The notes below the pieces were generated by a model, which was not told the origin of the DNA, did not search any database, and saw nothing but the letters and a program-made list of their open reading frames with translations. A stretch of 64,000 nt of DNA from Bacteroidota bacterium (lineage in GTDB: Bacteria; Bacteroidota; Bacteroidia; Chitinophagales; Chitinophagaceae). Every line of letters starts with the position of its first letter. Within the stretch, counting starts at the first letter, position 1. The stretch lies in NCBI GenBank assembly GCA_026391125.1, contig JAPLEO010000145.1, positions 1 through 64,000 on the forward strand, in the 5' to 3' direction. A program made the position numbers and the translations under genes. Positions 37,618 through 45,793 of the stretch are shown piece after piece.

Positions 37618-37764
37618 CCTGAAACACGCATTGGCAAAGCGTTTCAGGAGAATTTTAATGAAACCCTTTACAGCAAAGGGTTTCAGAAGGTTTAGTAGTA
37701 CTAATTAATGTTCGCACACCCTTCTTTTTTTCTTCTGAAACCCTTTATTGGTGGGGTTTTAGGG
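37618..37764. repeat. three tandem hairpins with a shared TGAAACCCTTTA arm
   Basis: Hairpin 1 (37618-37648): CCTGAAA ... TTTCAGG with CGC/GCG inside. Hairpin 2 (37659-37685): perfect 11-bp TGAAACCCTTT / AAAGGGTTTCA, 5-base loop. Hairpin 3 (37735-37762): CTGAAACCC / GGGGTTTTAG. Hairpins 2 and 3 share the 12-base arm TGAAACCCTTTA. They lie after the DUF4286 stop and before the HU promoter, so they act on the former transcript or as DNA elements. Confidence 0.7.
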
Positions 37765-37786
37765 CTAAAATGGTGCATAAAATAAA

Positions 37787-37817
37787 TTTTGTTAGTAATG
37801 AAAAGAAAATAAATTTG
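37787..37817 (+). promoter_or_regulatory. Bacteroidota-type promoter of the HU gene
   Basis: TTTTG at 37787-37791 and TAAATTTG at 37810-37817, 18 bases apart, match the -33/-7 consensus (TTTG / TAnnTTTG). The predicted transcript starts about 25 bases before the ATG. The leader is A-rich with no strong Shine-Dalgarno, as usual in this phylum. Confidence 0.7.
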
Positions 37818-37849
37818 TCTAGTTTAAAAATCAAATTAAAATAACATCT

Positions 37850-38119
37850 ATGAACAAAGCTGAATTGATTGCTCAGATTGCTGAAGACGCTAGCATTACA
37901 AAAACACAAGCTAACGCTGCTTTAGATTCTTTTGTTGACACTGTAACTAAAACTTTAAAGAAAGGAGATAAAGTTACTTTGGTAGGTTTTGGTACTTTCT
38001 CTGTTTCTAAACGTGCAGCTCGTACTGGCCGCAACCCTCAAACAGGTGCTACCATCAAAATCAAAGCTAAAAAAGTTGCTCGCTTCAAAGCTGGTAAAGA
38101 ATTGGCTTCAAAAGTTTAA
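37850..38119 (+). CDS. hup: HU family DNA-binding protein
   Basis: 89-residue nucleoid protein. [25 protein letters not shown] is the HU N-terminal helix pair, followed by [25 protein letters not shown] (beta arm with the DNA-intercalating proline region) and [17 protein letters not shown]. The length equals typical HU (about 90). It has its own promoter and is followed by a strong terminator. The plus-strand ORF 37989-38291 in another frame is a shadow. Confidence 0.96.
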   Translation: MNKAELIAQIAEDASITKTQANAALDSFVDTVTKTLKKGDKVTLVGFGTFSVSKRAARTGRNPQTGATIKIKAKKVARFKAGKELASKV

Positions 38120-38132
38120 TTACTTAAGGCTA

Positions 38133-38170
38133 AATAGAAAAACCCTCGCATATGCGGGGGTTTTTCTATT
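38133..38170 (+). terminator. strong rho-independent terminator of the HU gene
   Basis: About 17 base pairs: AAATAGAAAAACCC... against ...GGTTTTTCTATTT, with ATAT loop and one G-T pair, GC-rich top and a T-run. Begins 13 bases after the HU stop. Confidence 0.9.
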
Positions 38171-38209
38171 TTTGCAGCTCATCAATTATTTCACTCAAAA
38201 AAAATTATC

Positions 38210-38326
38210 ATGGGAAGAGGCGATAAAAAAACCGCAAAAGGCAAAAGATTCAAAGGTTCTTTTGGTAAAGTTAGACCAGCAAATGGCGTAAAATCTAAGA
38301 AGCTCACTGTTAAGCAGTCATCATAA
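38210..38326 (+). CDS. 30S ribosomal protein THX
   Basis: A 38-codon gene too short for the ORF track: MGRGDKKTAKGKRFKGSFGK, then VRPANGVKSKKLTVKQSS. The MGRGDKKT start, GKR(F) and the small, highly basic composition match the bacterial THX protein of the small ribosomal subunit, which is common in Bacteroidota. It lies between the HU terminator and a terminator shared with the convergent aminotransferase gene, so it is an independently transcribed unit. Confidence 0.88.
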   Translation: MGRGDKKTAKGKRFKGSFGKVRPANGVKSKKLTVKQSS

Positions 38327-38343
38327 ACTTATTGATTTCTTAT

Positions 38344-38383
38344 AAAAAAAGGCCGCCCCAAGTATAAGGGATGGCCTTTTTTT
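38344..38383. terminator. bidirectional terminator between THX and the aminotransferase gene
   Basis: A-run, GGCC..CCC, short loop, GGG..GGCC, T-run of seven. The A and T runs on either side make it work in both directions; it overlaps the last bases of the minus-strand gene. Confidence 0.85.
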
Positions 38384-39677
38384 ATTTCTGCTTATCCGCT
38401 ATTTCCTTAATCGCAAATACGAGTTTATCTAAATCTTGAATGCGGGTATACACATGTGGCGTAATGCGCACACAACTGATATTTTCCCAAACTATTCCTA
38501 CCGTATGGATTTTATAATTATTCAATAAGGCATTGTCTAATTCGCCCGGCGTCATCCCATCAATACTCACCCCACAAATGGCACAGGCATATTCTGGTTT
38601 AAAAGAAGTATGAATTTTTACCTTTGGATGATTAACAACTTTTTTAGCCCAATAATCTTTTAAATATCGAATCCTGTCTTCTTTTCTTTTTGATCCAATC
38701 GCCATTTGAAAATTAACCGCTTCGCCAATACCTTGTTCAATCGGAAAGCTACGCGTACCAATGGTTTCAAACTTTCTGATATCCGTTCCATGGGGATTGT
38801 CGTTGCATACCAACGGCCATACTTTCGATATTTTTTCTTTGCTGATCCACAACATACCACTTCCAATAGGTGCACTCAAAAATTTATGCAAACTGGTACC
38901 GAAATAATCGCAATTCAAATCAGGAATTTTATAGTCCAACAAACCAAAGCTGTGCGCACCATCTACAATTACTTCACAGCCCTTCGATTTGGCCATCTTA
39001 GCAATTTTAGCTACAGGCAAGATCTGACCGATCCAGTTAATGATATGCGTTATGTGAACGACTTTAGTTTTTGAGGTGATTGCTTTTTCATATGTAGAAA
39101 CAATCTCTTCATCATTCTCGATTGGGAATTTGAAGTTTAGCTGGGTATAAATAATTCCCTCGCGCATAGCACGCTGTTTCCAGGCATTGATCATATTGGG
39201 ATAGTCTTGCTTGGTACCGATCACTTCATCGCCCGCTTTTAGGTCTAAGCCAAAGATCACGGTATTCAAAGCCTCAGTAGCATTCCGATTAATGGCGATT
39301 TCTTCAGGTGAGCATCCTGCCAATACACCCAATTTATACCGAAGCGGCTCTCTCCCCTGGTCCAAAATGCGCCACATATAATAAGAAGGAGCTTGATTTG
39401 ACAAGTCGTTATAACGCGCAACCGCTTCCTGAACCACCCTTGGAGAAGGACTTACACCCCCATTATTGAGGTTGATCAAATTGCTATTTACGGTATAACT
39501 CTGTTGGATAACCGACCAGTAGTCTTCATCCATAGCCACTTCTTCAGGGCTTAACAATTGTACTTTTTTCTGAGCCGCATCAAAATTTGAAGCGTGCAAT
39601 TCGTTAAAAAGACTATTTGCAGAGAAAGCTCCAGCGAGCAGTCCCATTTTCTGTAAAAAAGCTCTTCTTTGATTCAC
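38382..39677 (-). CDS. aminotransferase class V-fold PLP enzyme with Tat-like leader
   Basis: 431-residue PLP enzyme of the class V family (isopenicillin-N epimerase / cysteine desulfurase-like). Conserved pieces include LINLNNGGVSPSP, INRNATEALNTVIFGL (phosphate-binding), VDGAHSFGLLDY (cofactor Asp and His) and the Schiff-base lysine in GTSLHKFLSAPIGSGML. The N-terminus MNQRRAFLQKMGLLAGAFSA has a twin-arginine motif (RRAFLQK) and a short hydrophobic stretch, suggesting export of the folded, cofactor-bound enzyme. The substrate is unknown. No operon partner is apparent. Confidence 0.85.
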   Translation of the reverse strand: MNQRRAFLQKMGLLAGAFSANSLFNELHASNFDAAQKKVQLLSPEEVAMDEDYWSVIQQSYTVNSNLINLNNGGVSPSPRVVQEAVARYNDLSNQAPSYYMWRILDQGREPLRYKLGVLAGCSPEEIAINRNATEALNTVIFGLDLKAGDEVIGTKQDYPNMINAWKQRAMREGIIYTQLNFKFPIENDEEIVSTYEKAITSKTKVVHITHIINWIGQILPVAKIAKMAKSKGCEVIVDGAHSFGLLDYKIPDLNCDYFGTSLHKFLSAPIGSGMLWISKEKISKVWPLVCNDNPHGTDIRKFETIGTRSFPIEQGIGEAVNFQMAIGSKRKEDRIRYLKDYWAKKVVNHPKVKIHTSFKPEYACAICGVSIDGMTPGELDNALLNNYKIHTVGIVWENISCVRITPHVYTRIQDLDKLVFAIKEIADKQK

Positions 39678-39753
39678 GTTAGATAGGTTGAACTAGAAAG
39701 TTAAGGAAAGTTGAGAAGTTTTACGCGCTATCTTTGAGCCGAATTCGTAGGTG

Positions 39754-39984
39754 ATGAAAAAAAAAATGGTACTCTTTCTTGGTTTATTGCTGGTGCTGAT
39801 TTGTAGCTCCCAGTCGGCTTTGGCACAATGTTCTATCTGCACCAAAACCGCTTCACAATTGGGAGAAGGTCCAGGTAAAGCCCTAAATTCAGCTATTATT
39901 TATTTAGCTTTTACTCCATTAGCCATCATGGGCTATATAGGTTGGCGTTGGTGGAAAAACGAAAAAGAACAATATAACGACTAA
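39754..39984 (+). CDS. small exported membrane-anchored protein with CSIC motif
   Basis: 76 residues from the ATG at 39754 (the track begins one codon earlier at GTG). Signal peptide (VLFLGLLLVLICSSQSALAQ), then QCSICTKTASQLGEGPGKALNSAIIY and a membrane helix ending WRWWKNEKEQ. The CxxC right after the cleavage site hints at a redox or metal site facing the periplasm. It resembles small uncharacterised proteins of Bacteroidota; no named family. It precedes a glycosyltransferase gene by 15 bases. Confidence 0.72.
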   Translation: MKKKMVLFLGLLLVLICSSQSALAQCSICTKTASQLGEGPGKALNSAIIYLAFTPLAIMGYIGWRWWKNEKEQYND

Positions 39985-39999
39985 AGCTGGCCGTCTAAA

Positions 40000-40890
40000 A
40001 TGAATACAATCATAGAAAAATTCAGTCGCAAATCGGATTCGGCCGCTCTGTTTTCGATCATGATACCTAGCTGGAATAATTTGGCTTATTTACAACTCTG
40101 CATCAACAGCATTCGCAAACATTCTTACTTTCCACACGAGATCATTGTTCACATCAATGAGGGTAAAGACGGTAGCTTAGAATGGATTCAAACACAGGAC
40201 GATATCAGTTACTCATACAGTAAAGAGAATATTGGTGTCTGCTATGCACTAAATAGTTGCAGAAATTTAGCAACTACCGAATACCTGCTATACATTAATG
40301 ATGATATGTACGTTTGTCCGAATTGGGATAAACCGCTAAAAGAAGCTATCGATTCAATAGGTCATAAATATTTCTTCTTTTCTGCTACAGCTATCGAGAT
40401 CAATGCACAAAGTAGTTGCTCGATCGAAAAAAGTTATGGCAATTCCATAGAAAGTTTCAACGAAACTGCATTACTCGAAGAATACAATGGTTTGCCCATG
40501 CAAGATTGGCAAGGCGCCACCTGGCCACCCAATATTATTCACAAAGATATCTGGGACCTAGCGGGGGGATATAGTATTGAGTTTAGTCCGGGTATGTATT
40601 CCGATCCCGACTTCTCCATGAAACTTTGGAAAATAGGTGTAAGAACCTTTAAAGGAATAGCCAGTAGTAGGGTGTATCATTTTGGATCTGTTTCTGTAAA
40701 AAGAGTGAAACACAATGCAGGCTATTCGAAATTTATTTCAAAATGGGGAATGACTTCTGGAACTTTTTCTAAATATTTTCTTAGAAGGGGTGATGTTTTT
40801 GACGGACCATTGAAACAACAAATAATTCCTTGGAGTATCAACGTTAAAAATTATTTTAAGCGCGTATACACAGCACTCACGAAAGATTAA
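40000..40890 (+). CDS. glycosyltransferase family 2 protein
   Basis: 296-residue GT-A-fold glycosyltransferase. The N-terminal ALFSIMIPSWNNLAYLQLCINSIRKHSY is the nucleotide-sugar binding start, and YLLYINDDMYVCPNWDKPL carries the DxD-like metal motif (NDD). WPPNIIHKDIWDLAGGYSIEFSPGMYSDPDFSMKLW resembles the acceptor-loop region of GT2 enzymes. There are no membrane helices, so it is probably a cytoplasmic enzyme of cell-surface glycan assembly. It faces the convergent GT2 gene across only six bases. Confidence 0.88.
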   Translation: MNTIIEKFSRKSDSAALFSIMIPSWNNLAYLQLCINSIRKHSYFPHEIIVHINEGKDGSLEWIQTQDDISYSYSKENIGVCYALNSCRNLATTEYLLYINDDMYVCPNWDKPLKEAIDSIGHKYFFFSATAIEINAQSSCSIEKSYGNSIESFNETALLEEYNGLPMQDWQGATWPPNIIHKDIWDLAGGYSIEFSPGMYSDPDFSMKLWKIGVRTFKGIASSRVYHFGSVSVKRVKHNAGYSKFISKWGMTSGTFSKYFLRRGDVFDGPLKQQIIPWSINVKNYFKRVYTALTKD

Positions 40891-40896
40891 GCATTG

Positions 40897-41835
40897 CTAA
40901 TAATCTATTTTAAAGAACATCTTGATACAGAATAATATTTTCATCATCTCCGATTTCTTTTTATAAGCGAGGATCAAATGTCGATACTTTAAAAAGATAA
41001 ACATTCTAGTGAAATTGTTTTTCAACGAATTGCTTTGATAGCTTTCAGAAATGGTTTTCAAAACTTGTTTTTGTTCTACCAAATCGGATGGACATGTTTC
41101 AAAAAGCAAGCGCATTCTATTCCGACTTAATTCCTGTAAGGTTTCCTTGCTTGGCTTTGTTTGATTTTCTTTTTTTGCGTGTGTATCTGCACCTATGGCA
41201 TTGAAATTATGTTGTCGGTATTGTACCAGGGGTTCAGGTAGATACTGAATAGTGCTATAACAAGTAGCCACAAATCCAATCCAAAAATCGTGTGTAACTA
41301 TTGTTGGGAAAGGGATACAGCGTTCAAGCAATTCTTTTTTAAACAAAAAAGCATGGCCAGGAGCCCATGCTCCAATTGTATACATCAAGCAATTATCATA
41401 AGCGATTTGATTTTTGATATCCGACATTTTTTTATGCAATGGGTTATCACTTTCGTCAATCAATTCAGAGTCGCTATAGATCAATAAATGCGCGCCAAGT
41501 CCTTGATACAATTTTTCTAATTTGTTGGGAAGCCAAATATCATCCTGATCACTCAATGCAATAAAATCTCCTTTCGTTAATCGCATCCCCTTTTCAAAAT
41601 TGCCGATATAGCCTAGATTTTTTTCATTTGATATCAATCGAATAGTAGGATATTGATTGCAGTATTCCTGAACAATCGCTACGGTGCTGTCAATTGAGCA
41701 ATCATCAACAATAATAATTTCTTTCGGGGAAATTGTTTGACTCAAAATACTATCTAACTGCTTCCGCAAAAAATGTTCGCCATTATAGGTTGCCATCACA
41801 ACCGATATATTGACATTACTCAGATCAGATTGCAT
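40897..41835 (-). CDS. glycosyltransferase family 2 protein
   Basis: From MQSDLSNVNISVVMATYNGEHF (start at 41835), about 312 residues; the 22 extra residues in the track precede the fold and overlap meaB. GT2 signatures: VVMATYNGEHFLRKQLDSILSQT, IIIVDDCSIDST and FIALSDQDDIWLPNKL with the catalytic-region DQDD. The acceptor-binding part is followed by a conserved W-rich helix (GAWAPGHAFLFKKELL). This is a typical rhamnosyl/galactosyl-type transferase of polysaccharide synthesis. The start overlaps the end of meaB by 11 bases, so translational coupling is possible. Confidence 0.88.
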   Translation of the reverse strand: MQSDLSNVNISVVMATYNGEHFLRKQLDSILSQTISPKEIIIVDDCSIDSTVAIVQEYCNQYPTIRLISNEKNLGYIGNFEKGMRLTKGDFIALSDQDDIWLPNKLEKLYQGLGAHLLIYSDSELIDESDNPLHKKMSDIKNQIAYDNCLMYTIGAWAPGHAFLFKKELLERCIPFPTIVTHDFWIGFVATCYSTIQYLPEPLVQYRQHNFNAIGADTHAKKENQTKPSKETLQELSRNRMRLLFETCPSDLVEQKQVLKTISESYQSNSLKNNFTRMFIFLKYRHLILAYKKKSEMMKILFCIKMFFKIDY

Positions 41836-42730
41836 CGTTATATTTTTTTGCGAAATCAAATAGATTAAAATTGGGGTCTTGAAATTTTGCTGCAATGGCA
41901 TTTTTGATCATCGCTTTTTCAATACCCTTCATTTTCTTTTTTTGTATCAGTTGATACACTCGTTCGGTTAGCAACCAAATTTTCTTATCCGATACTTTTA
42001 CATGTTGTTGATGTAATTCAATAGCAGCCGCAAGTTCATTGATGCCTTCACGAGTGGAAGCTACCGTTTTTAATACGGCAATCTCATGCTCTTGGTGAGC
42101 ACCCTGCGATAACATAGACCTAAGATTACGAACGAAAATATCAGAATCTGGTCGATCACTTTTATTCACCACAAACAAATCTGCGATCTCCATCAAACCA
42201 GCTTTCATCGTCTGCACTTCATCTCCAGCTTCAGGAACAACAACTACTACAGTGCTGTCTGCTAACCCTGCGATTTCAATCTCACTTTGTCCAACTCCCA
42301 CCGTTTCTACAATGATATAATCAAAAACAGCTGCTTGCAATAAAGCGGTGATTTCTATGATGTGTGGATGTAATCCGCCTAAAGATCCTCTAGTGGCCAG
42401 AGAGCGAATAAAGACATTAGGGTTGTTGTACCATTCGTTCATCCTAATTCGATCTCCCAATAAGGCTCCAAGATTAAATGGGGATGATGGGTCAACACAA
42501 AGAATGGCCAGCTTTTTCCCTTTACCAACCCAATGTGCAATCAGTGCATCTACTAATGTGCTTTTGCCTGCACCGGGTGGACCCGTAACGCCAATTACAG
42601 CAGTACCATGATTGGGCAATTCAGAAAGAAATTGCTCATAGCCCGCTACTTCATTTTCAACCAAGGAAATAGCCCTAGCCAAGGCTTTGAAATTTCCTTC
42701 CTTAATATTTTCAGTTATTGTTTGCCACAT
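41825..42730 (-). CDS. meaB: methylmalonyl-CoA mutase-associated GTPase MeaB
   Basis: 301-residue G3E GTPase that protects and helps load the cobalamin of methylmalonyl-CoA mutase. Walker A GPPGAGKS (residues about 50-57), CVDPSSPFNLGALLGDRIRM, the switch VETVGVGQSEIEIAGLADS, and the guanine-specificity motif VVNKSDRPD are intact. The older name ArgK/LAO ATPase is a misnomer. No mutase genes adjoin it here, so the partner must be encoded elsewhere. It is adjacent to a glycosyltransferase gene. Confidence 0.95.
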   Translation of the reverse strand: MWQTITENIKEGNFKALARAISLVENEVAGYEQFLSELPNHGTAVIGVTGPPGAGKSTLVDALIAHWVGKGKKLAILCVDPSSPFNLGALLGDRIRMNEWYNNPNVFIRSLATRGSLGGLHPHIIEITALLQAAVFDYIIVETVGVGQSEIEIAGLADSTVVVVVPEAGDEVQTMKAGLMEIADLFVVNKSDRPDSDIFVRNLRSMLSQGAHQEHEIAVLKTVASTREGINELAAAIELHQQHVKVSDKKIWLLTERVYQLIQKKKMKGIEKAMIKNAIAAKFQDPNFNLFDFAKKYNDAI

Positions 42731-42819
42731 AAGTTAGACGGGTATAAATTTAATGGAAAGCAAGGGATCTTTGTTTTTTATCTCCCGAATATTCAGTAGC
42801 ATTGAAAAGATTTGAAACC

Positions 42820-44016
42820 ATGCTTAAAAAAAATCTTTCTATTTATCTGCTGATCCTCCTCTTGGCTGGGCTATTTTGGAGCAGAGCATTGCTTTCAATG
42901 ACTGTTTTAGTGGGGGCATTAATCGCAATAATTCAATTCGTCAAAACGGATCGATCGATTTTCAGAACTACGATTTTTATTTGGAGCTTAGTCCCACTGA
43001 TTCTTTGGCTATTGGGAGCTTGGCAGGATCCAAGGGGGCAATATAATTTTGATTATCTACTCACACTAAGCGCCTATCCAGCAATTGTTTTAATAGTTCA
43101 AGCAAGTCAGCGTACGCAAGTTGAAAATGCATGGATCAAAGTTTGGTTATTAGCTACGGCACTTGCCTTAACCTATCCACTTTTTTGGTATCTAAAAGAT
43201 TTCACAGCAGCGAACCAAGCATATGGAACCGGCAGATCATTACCCACTTTCATGGATACGGATCATGTTAGATTTTCAATTTTTCTTTGCAGCAGTTTAC
43301 TATTTATTTTATTCACTCCCATTTTTCAAAAAAAGGTCAAAACTATTTTGAGTACCATTTTATTGATACTCATTTTATTTTTATCAGTAAGAACGGGATG
43401 GGTATTAGCAATTTGTATTGTTTGCATGTATGCCTTACATCTTTATCTGCAATCGAAGCAGAAAAAAATAAAGGCATTAATTATTGGGGCAGCTGCACTT
43501 TGTCTAGTTTTTGTAGTTTCTTATTATAGTTTTCCCACCATGCAACAAAAAATTGCTTACAGTATTTGGGAGTGGAAACAATATCAACCCGGCGTTTACG
43601 ACGTAAATTTTTCGGATGGCTCTAGGAGAAATATCAATTACGCGGCTTGGGAATATATCAAATCAACAACAGCGGTAAACACTGGATGGCAGGGCATTCC
43701 AGCGGCATTGCACGATTCTTTTGCCAAGTATTTCATTGGACAGCCTATTGAGTTTGGATGGCCTTTTAATCAATGGTTATTCTGGTGGATGGGCAGTGGT
43801 TGGTGGGGTATGTTGTTATTTACACTCTGGCTTATTTATCCTGCAATAAAAGGATTCAAACAAAATAATTTAGCGATAGTAAGTTGGACAATTGCCATTA
43901 TTTTGAGTTGTTTAGTTGAAACAACTTTGAATTATCAGTATGGCGTTTTATTACATATTATTCCTATCGCGATGCTCTGGAAAAATTCAACTATTTCAAG
44001 ATCCTATAATTCTTAA
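42820..44016 (+). CDS. O-antigen ligase-like (Wzy/WaaL-type) membrane protein
   Basis: About 398 residues from MLKKNLSIYLLILLLAG (ATG at 42820; the TTG 18 bases upstream is an alternative). Ten to twelve predicted helices; the extended loop after the seventh to eighth helix (KQYQPGVYDVNFSDGSRRNINYAAWEYI) resembles the catalytic periplasmic loop of Wzy_C proteins. The assignment rests on topology and the loop, which are weak markers, so O-antigen polymerase or another glycan ligase are possible. Its 3' end overlaps the convergent GT2 gene by 26 bases. Confidence 0.7.
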   Translation: MLKKNLSIYLLILLLAGLFWSRALLSMTVLVGALIAIIQFVKTDRSIFRTTIFIWSLVPLILWLLGAWQDPRGQYNFDYLLTLSAYPAIVLIVQASQRTQVENAWIKVWLLATALALTYPLFWYLKDFTAANQAYGTGRSLPTFMDTDHVRFSIFLCSSLLFILFTPIFQKKVKTILSTILLILILFLSVRTGWVLAICIVCMYALHLYLQSKQKKIKALIIGAAALCLVFVVSYYSFPTMQQKIAYSIWEWKQYQPGVYDVNFSDGSRRNINYAAWEYIKSTTAVNTGWQGIPAALHDSFAKYFIGQPIEFGWPFNQWLFWWMGSGWWGMLLFTLWLIYPAIKGFKQNNLAIVSWTIAIILSCLVETTLNYQYGVLLHIIPIAMLWKNSTISRSYNS

Positions 44017-44854
44017 AGTCGAATAACCGAATTCCTGTCATTTTTTCAAAACGGTATAAGAGCTTATCCTTAAAAGAGAATTTCTTTTTTTGGATATCTA
44101 ATTCTACGTGAAAGTTTTTGTTATGGATTCTTTCTAGCATCACTTCAGGATGTGTGCCTGTAAATTTTTCAAGCGAATCAAATTGATTGAAATCGAAAAA
44201 GTCGGGTTCCTTTTCAATGCCAGAATCGGGTTGCCAAAATCCTGCTACATTTTTTCTTTTCTGTTGCATTGATTCCGGACTCTTCACCCATCCATAGTGA
44301 TACACATAGGCATCAACAGGTTTGACATGCAGTTTTTCATTTCCTTTTCTAAAACCCTGCGCATCACGATACGCTTGAATATTTTTATCGTTTCTAATAA
44401 TTCTTACCTCGTGTGCATACCAGGTTCTGCTATCGCCCACATAATCATAAGTGCCATAAAAATGTAAGTATTTAAACAGGAGTCCTTCTACACGTTGATC
44501 ATCTTTAAATTCTTTGCAAGCCTTTAAAATGGAATCATGGTATTTTTCATGAATCACTTCGTCGCCTTGAATATAAAAAAGCCAATCACTTTTTGGGTTG
44601 ACGTATTGTAGGGCCTTATTGGTTTCAACAGCCAAAATGCTACCCCCTTTGCTATTGGCAGTATCCCAAATACTGTGGTGAATTTTGATTTTTTCTGAAG
44701 GTATAGATTCGATCAAGGCAAGGGTTGCATCAGAAGAATCGCCCACCAAAACCACCATTTCATCAACCATTGGTAAAATAGAACAGATTGCCTCGAGAAT
44801 GGGGTAATCGTTCGAAACTGCATTTCTAATGATCGTAAAACCTGAAATAAACAT
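43991..44854 (-). CDS. glycosyltransferase family 2 protein
   Basis: From MFISGFTIIRNAVSNDYPILEAI (start at 44854), 287 residues; the 82 upstream residues in the track overlap coaX on the other strand and look non-coding. GT2 features: IILRNA-type start, VDEMVVLVGDSSDATLALI, and WLFYIQGDEVIHEKY (acidic DxD-like QGDE). The C-terminal part is helical. It probably adds a sugar in surface glycan synthesis, matching the flanking ligase-like gene. The 3' overlap with the ligase-like gene means the two convergent transcripts have complementary ends. Confidence 0.85.
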   Translation of the reverse strand: MFISGFTIIRNAVSNDYPILEAICSILPMVDEMVVLVGDSSDATLALIESIPSEKIKIHHSIWDTANSKGGSILAVETNKALQYVNPKSDWLFYIQGDEVIHEKYHDSILKACKEFKDDQRVEGLLFKYLHFYGTYDYVGDSRTWYAHEVRIIRNDKNIQAYRDAQGFRKGNEKLHVKPVDAYVYHYGWVKSPESMQQKRKNVAGFWQPDSGIEKEPDFFDFNQFDSLEKFTGTHPEVMLERIHNKNFHVELDIQKKKFSFKDKLLYRFEKMTGIRLFDFKNYRILK

Positions 44855-44930
44855 AATAATAGTTCCCTTAGATTTCCAAAGAACCGAAAACTTTCGCATC
44901 TTGCCGACAATAAAGGAAATAAAACAAAAT

Positions 44931-45659
44931 ATGCAAAGGACCTGCTGCTTCGATTTTGGCAACACCCGCTTAAAATGTGCCTTATTTAATGGGCGAGAAT
45001 TGCAGGAACTGTTGGTTCTAGAGAACGACAATCCTGAAACCGTTGAAAAAATCATCCACGACTTTAAGCCAACTAAGTCAATACTAGCTTCCGTTATCAA
45101 TCATAATCCAGCTATTGAAGATGTTCTAAAAGCCCAAACTCTTTATCACAAATTGGGTCATACCAGCAAAATCCCATTCTCAACGCCAGTCGGAAAGCCT
45201 GAAACTATTGGAGCCGACCGATTAGCTGCAGTGGCTGCAGCTGTGGACTTGTTTCCCCATCAACATAATCTTGTAATTGGGTTAGGCACTTGTATTACCT
45301 ACAATTTTGTGAATATTAGTCATGAGTTTTTGGGCGGAAGTATTTCACCAGGCATGCAAATGCGTTTTCGTTCGATGCACGAATACACGGCTTTATTGCC
45401 CCTAGTGGAGGCTGAAAATCAGTTCCCTTTGATCGGGTACGACACCAAAACCAACCTTTTGAGTGGTGTTATTCTTGGAATGAGTAAGGAAATTGACGGA
45501 ATTATTGACGCTTATGCCTTGAAATACAACAACTTTAACGTGCTATTAACCGGGGGGGATATGCCTTTTTTTGTACCGCACTTAAAAAACAAGATATTTG
45601 CCGACCCTTACCTAATTTATAAAGGCCTGTATGCGATCAGTGAGTTTAACAATGTTTAG
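44931..45659 (+). CDS. coaX: type III pantothenate kinase CoaX
   Basis: 242-residue kinase for the first step of coenzyme A synthesis. I start at MQRTCCFDFGNTRLKCALFN (44931), because the earlier track start runs through a non-conserved, promoter-like stretch. ASKHA signatures: DFGNTRLKCALFNG (phosphate 1), IGADRLAAVAAA, IGLGTCITYNFV and GGSISPGMQMRF. These fit type III enzymes, which are common in Bacteroidota and resist feedback. Its stop overlaps the start of the following outer-membrane gene remnant by 8 bases. Confidence 0.94.
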   Translation: MQRTCCFDFGNTRLKCALFNGRELQELLVLENDNPETVEKIIHDFKPTKSILASVINHNPAIEDVLKAQTLYHKLGHTSKIPFSTPVGKPETIGADRLAAVAAAVDLFPHQHNLVIGLGTCITYNFVNISHEFLGGSISPGMQMRFRSMHEYTALLPLVEAENQFPLIGYDTKTNLLSGVILGMSKEIDGIIDAYALKYNNFNVLLTGGDMPFFVPHLKNKIFADPYLIYKGLYAISEFNNV

Positions 45660-45793
45660 GTTTTTTACGGTATTAGTTTTCGGTTTTCCACTACTAACTG
45701 CCCACGCCCAAGAGAATTCGTCGGGCTTTAGGCGGACTAGGAGCCGCATATGCTGATGGGAATGCTAATAATAATGGACAAACCATCAATTTT
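45652..45793 (+). pseudogene. detached N-terminus of the downstream outer-membrane protein
   Basis: Starting at an ATG that overlaps the coaX stop, the frame reads MFRFFTVLVFGFPLLTAHAQENSSGF, a good signal peptide, then garbles and stops at 45756. In the next frame ALGGLGAAYADGNANNNGQ runs straight into the intact ORF at 45794. The signal peptide and the mature protein are thus out of frame by one base, with the segment that would be expected between (family members carry a YSRYG-type box) missing. This may be a genuine mutation or an assembly artefact. Confidence 0.6.

Noticed and set aside
37618-37764. CRISPR-like repeat array
   Set aside because: Only three short hairpins of unequal length, with no constant-length spacers and no cas genes.
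38706-39074. Plus-strand ORF of 122 residues
   Set aside because: Antisense shadow of the class V aminotransferase gene.
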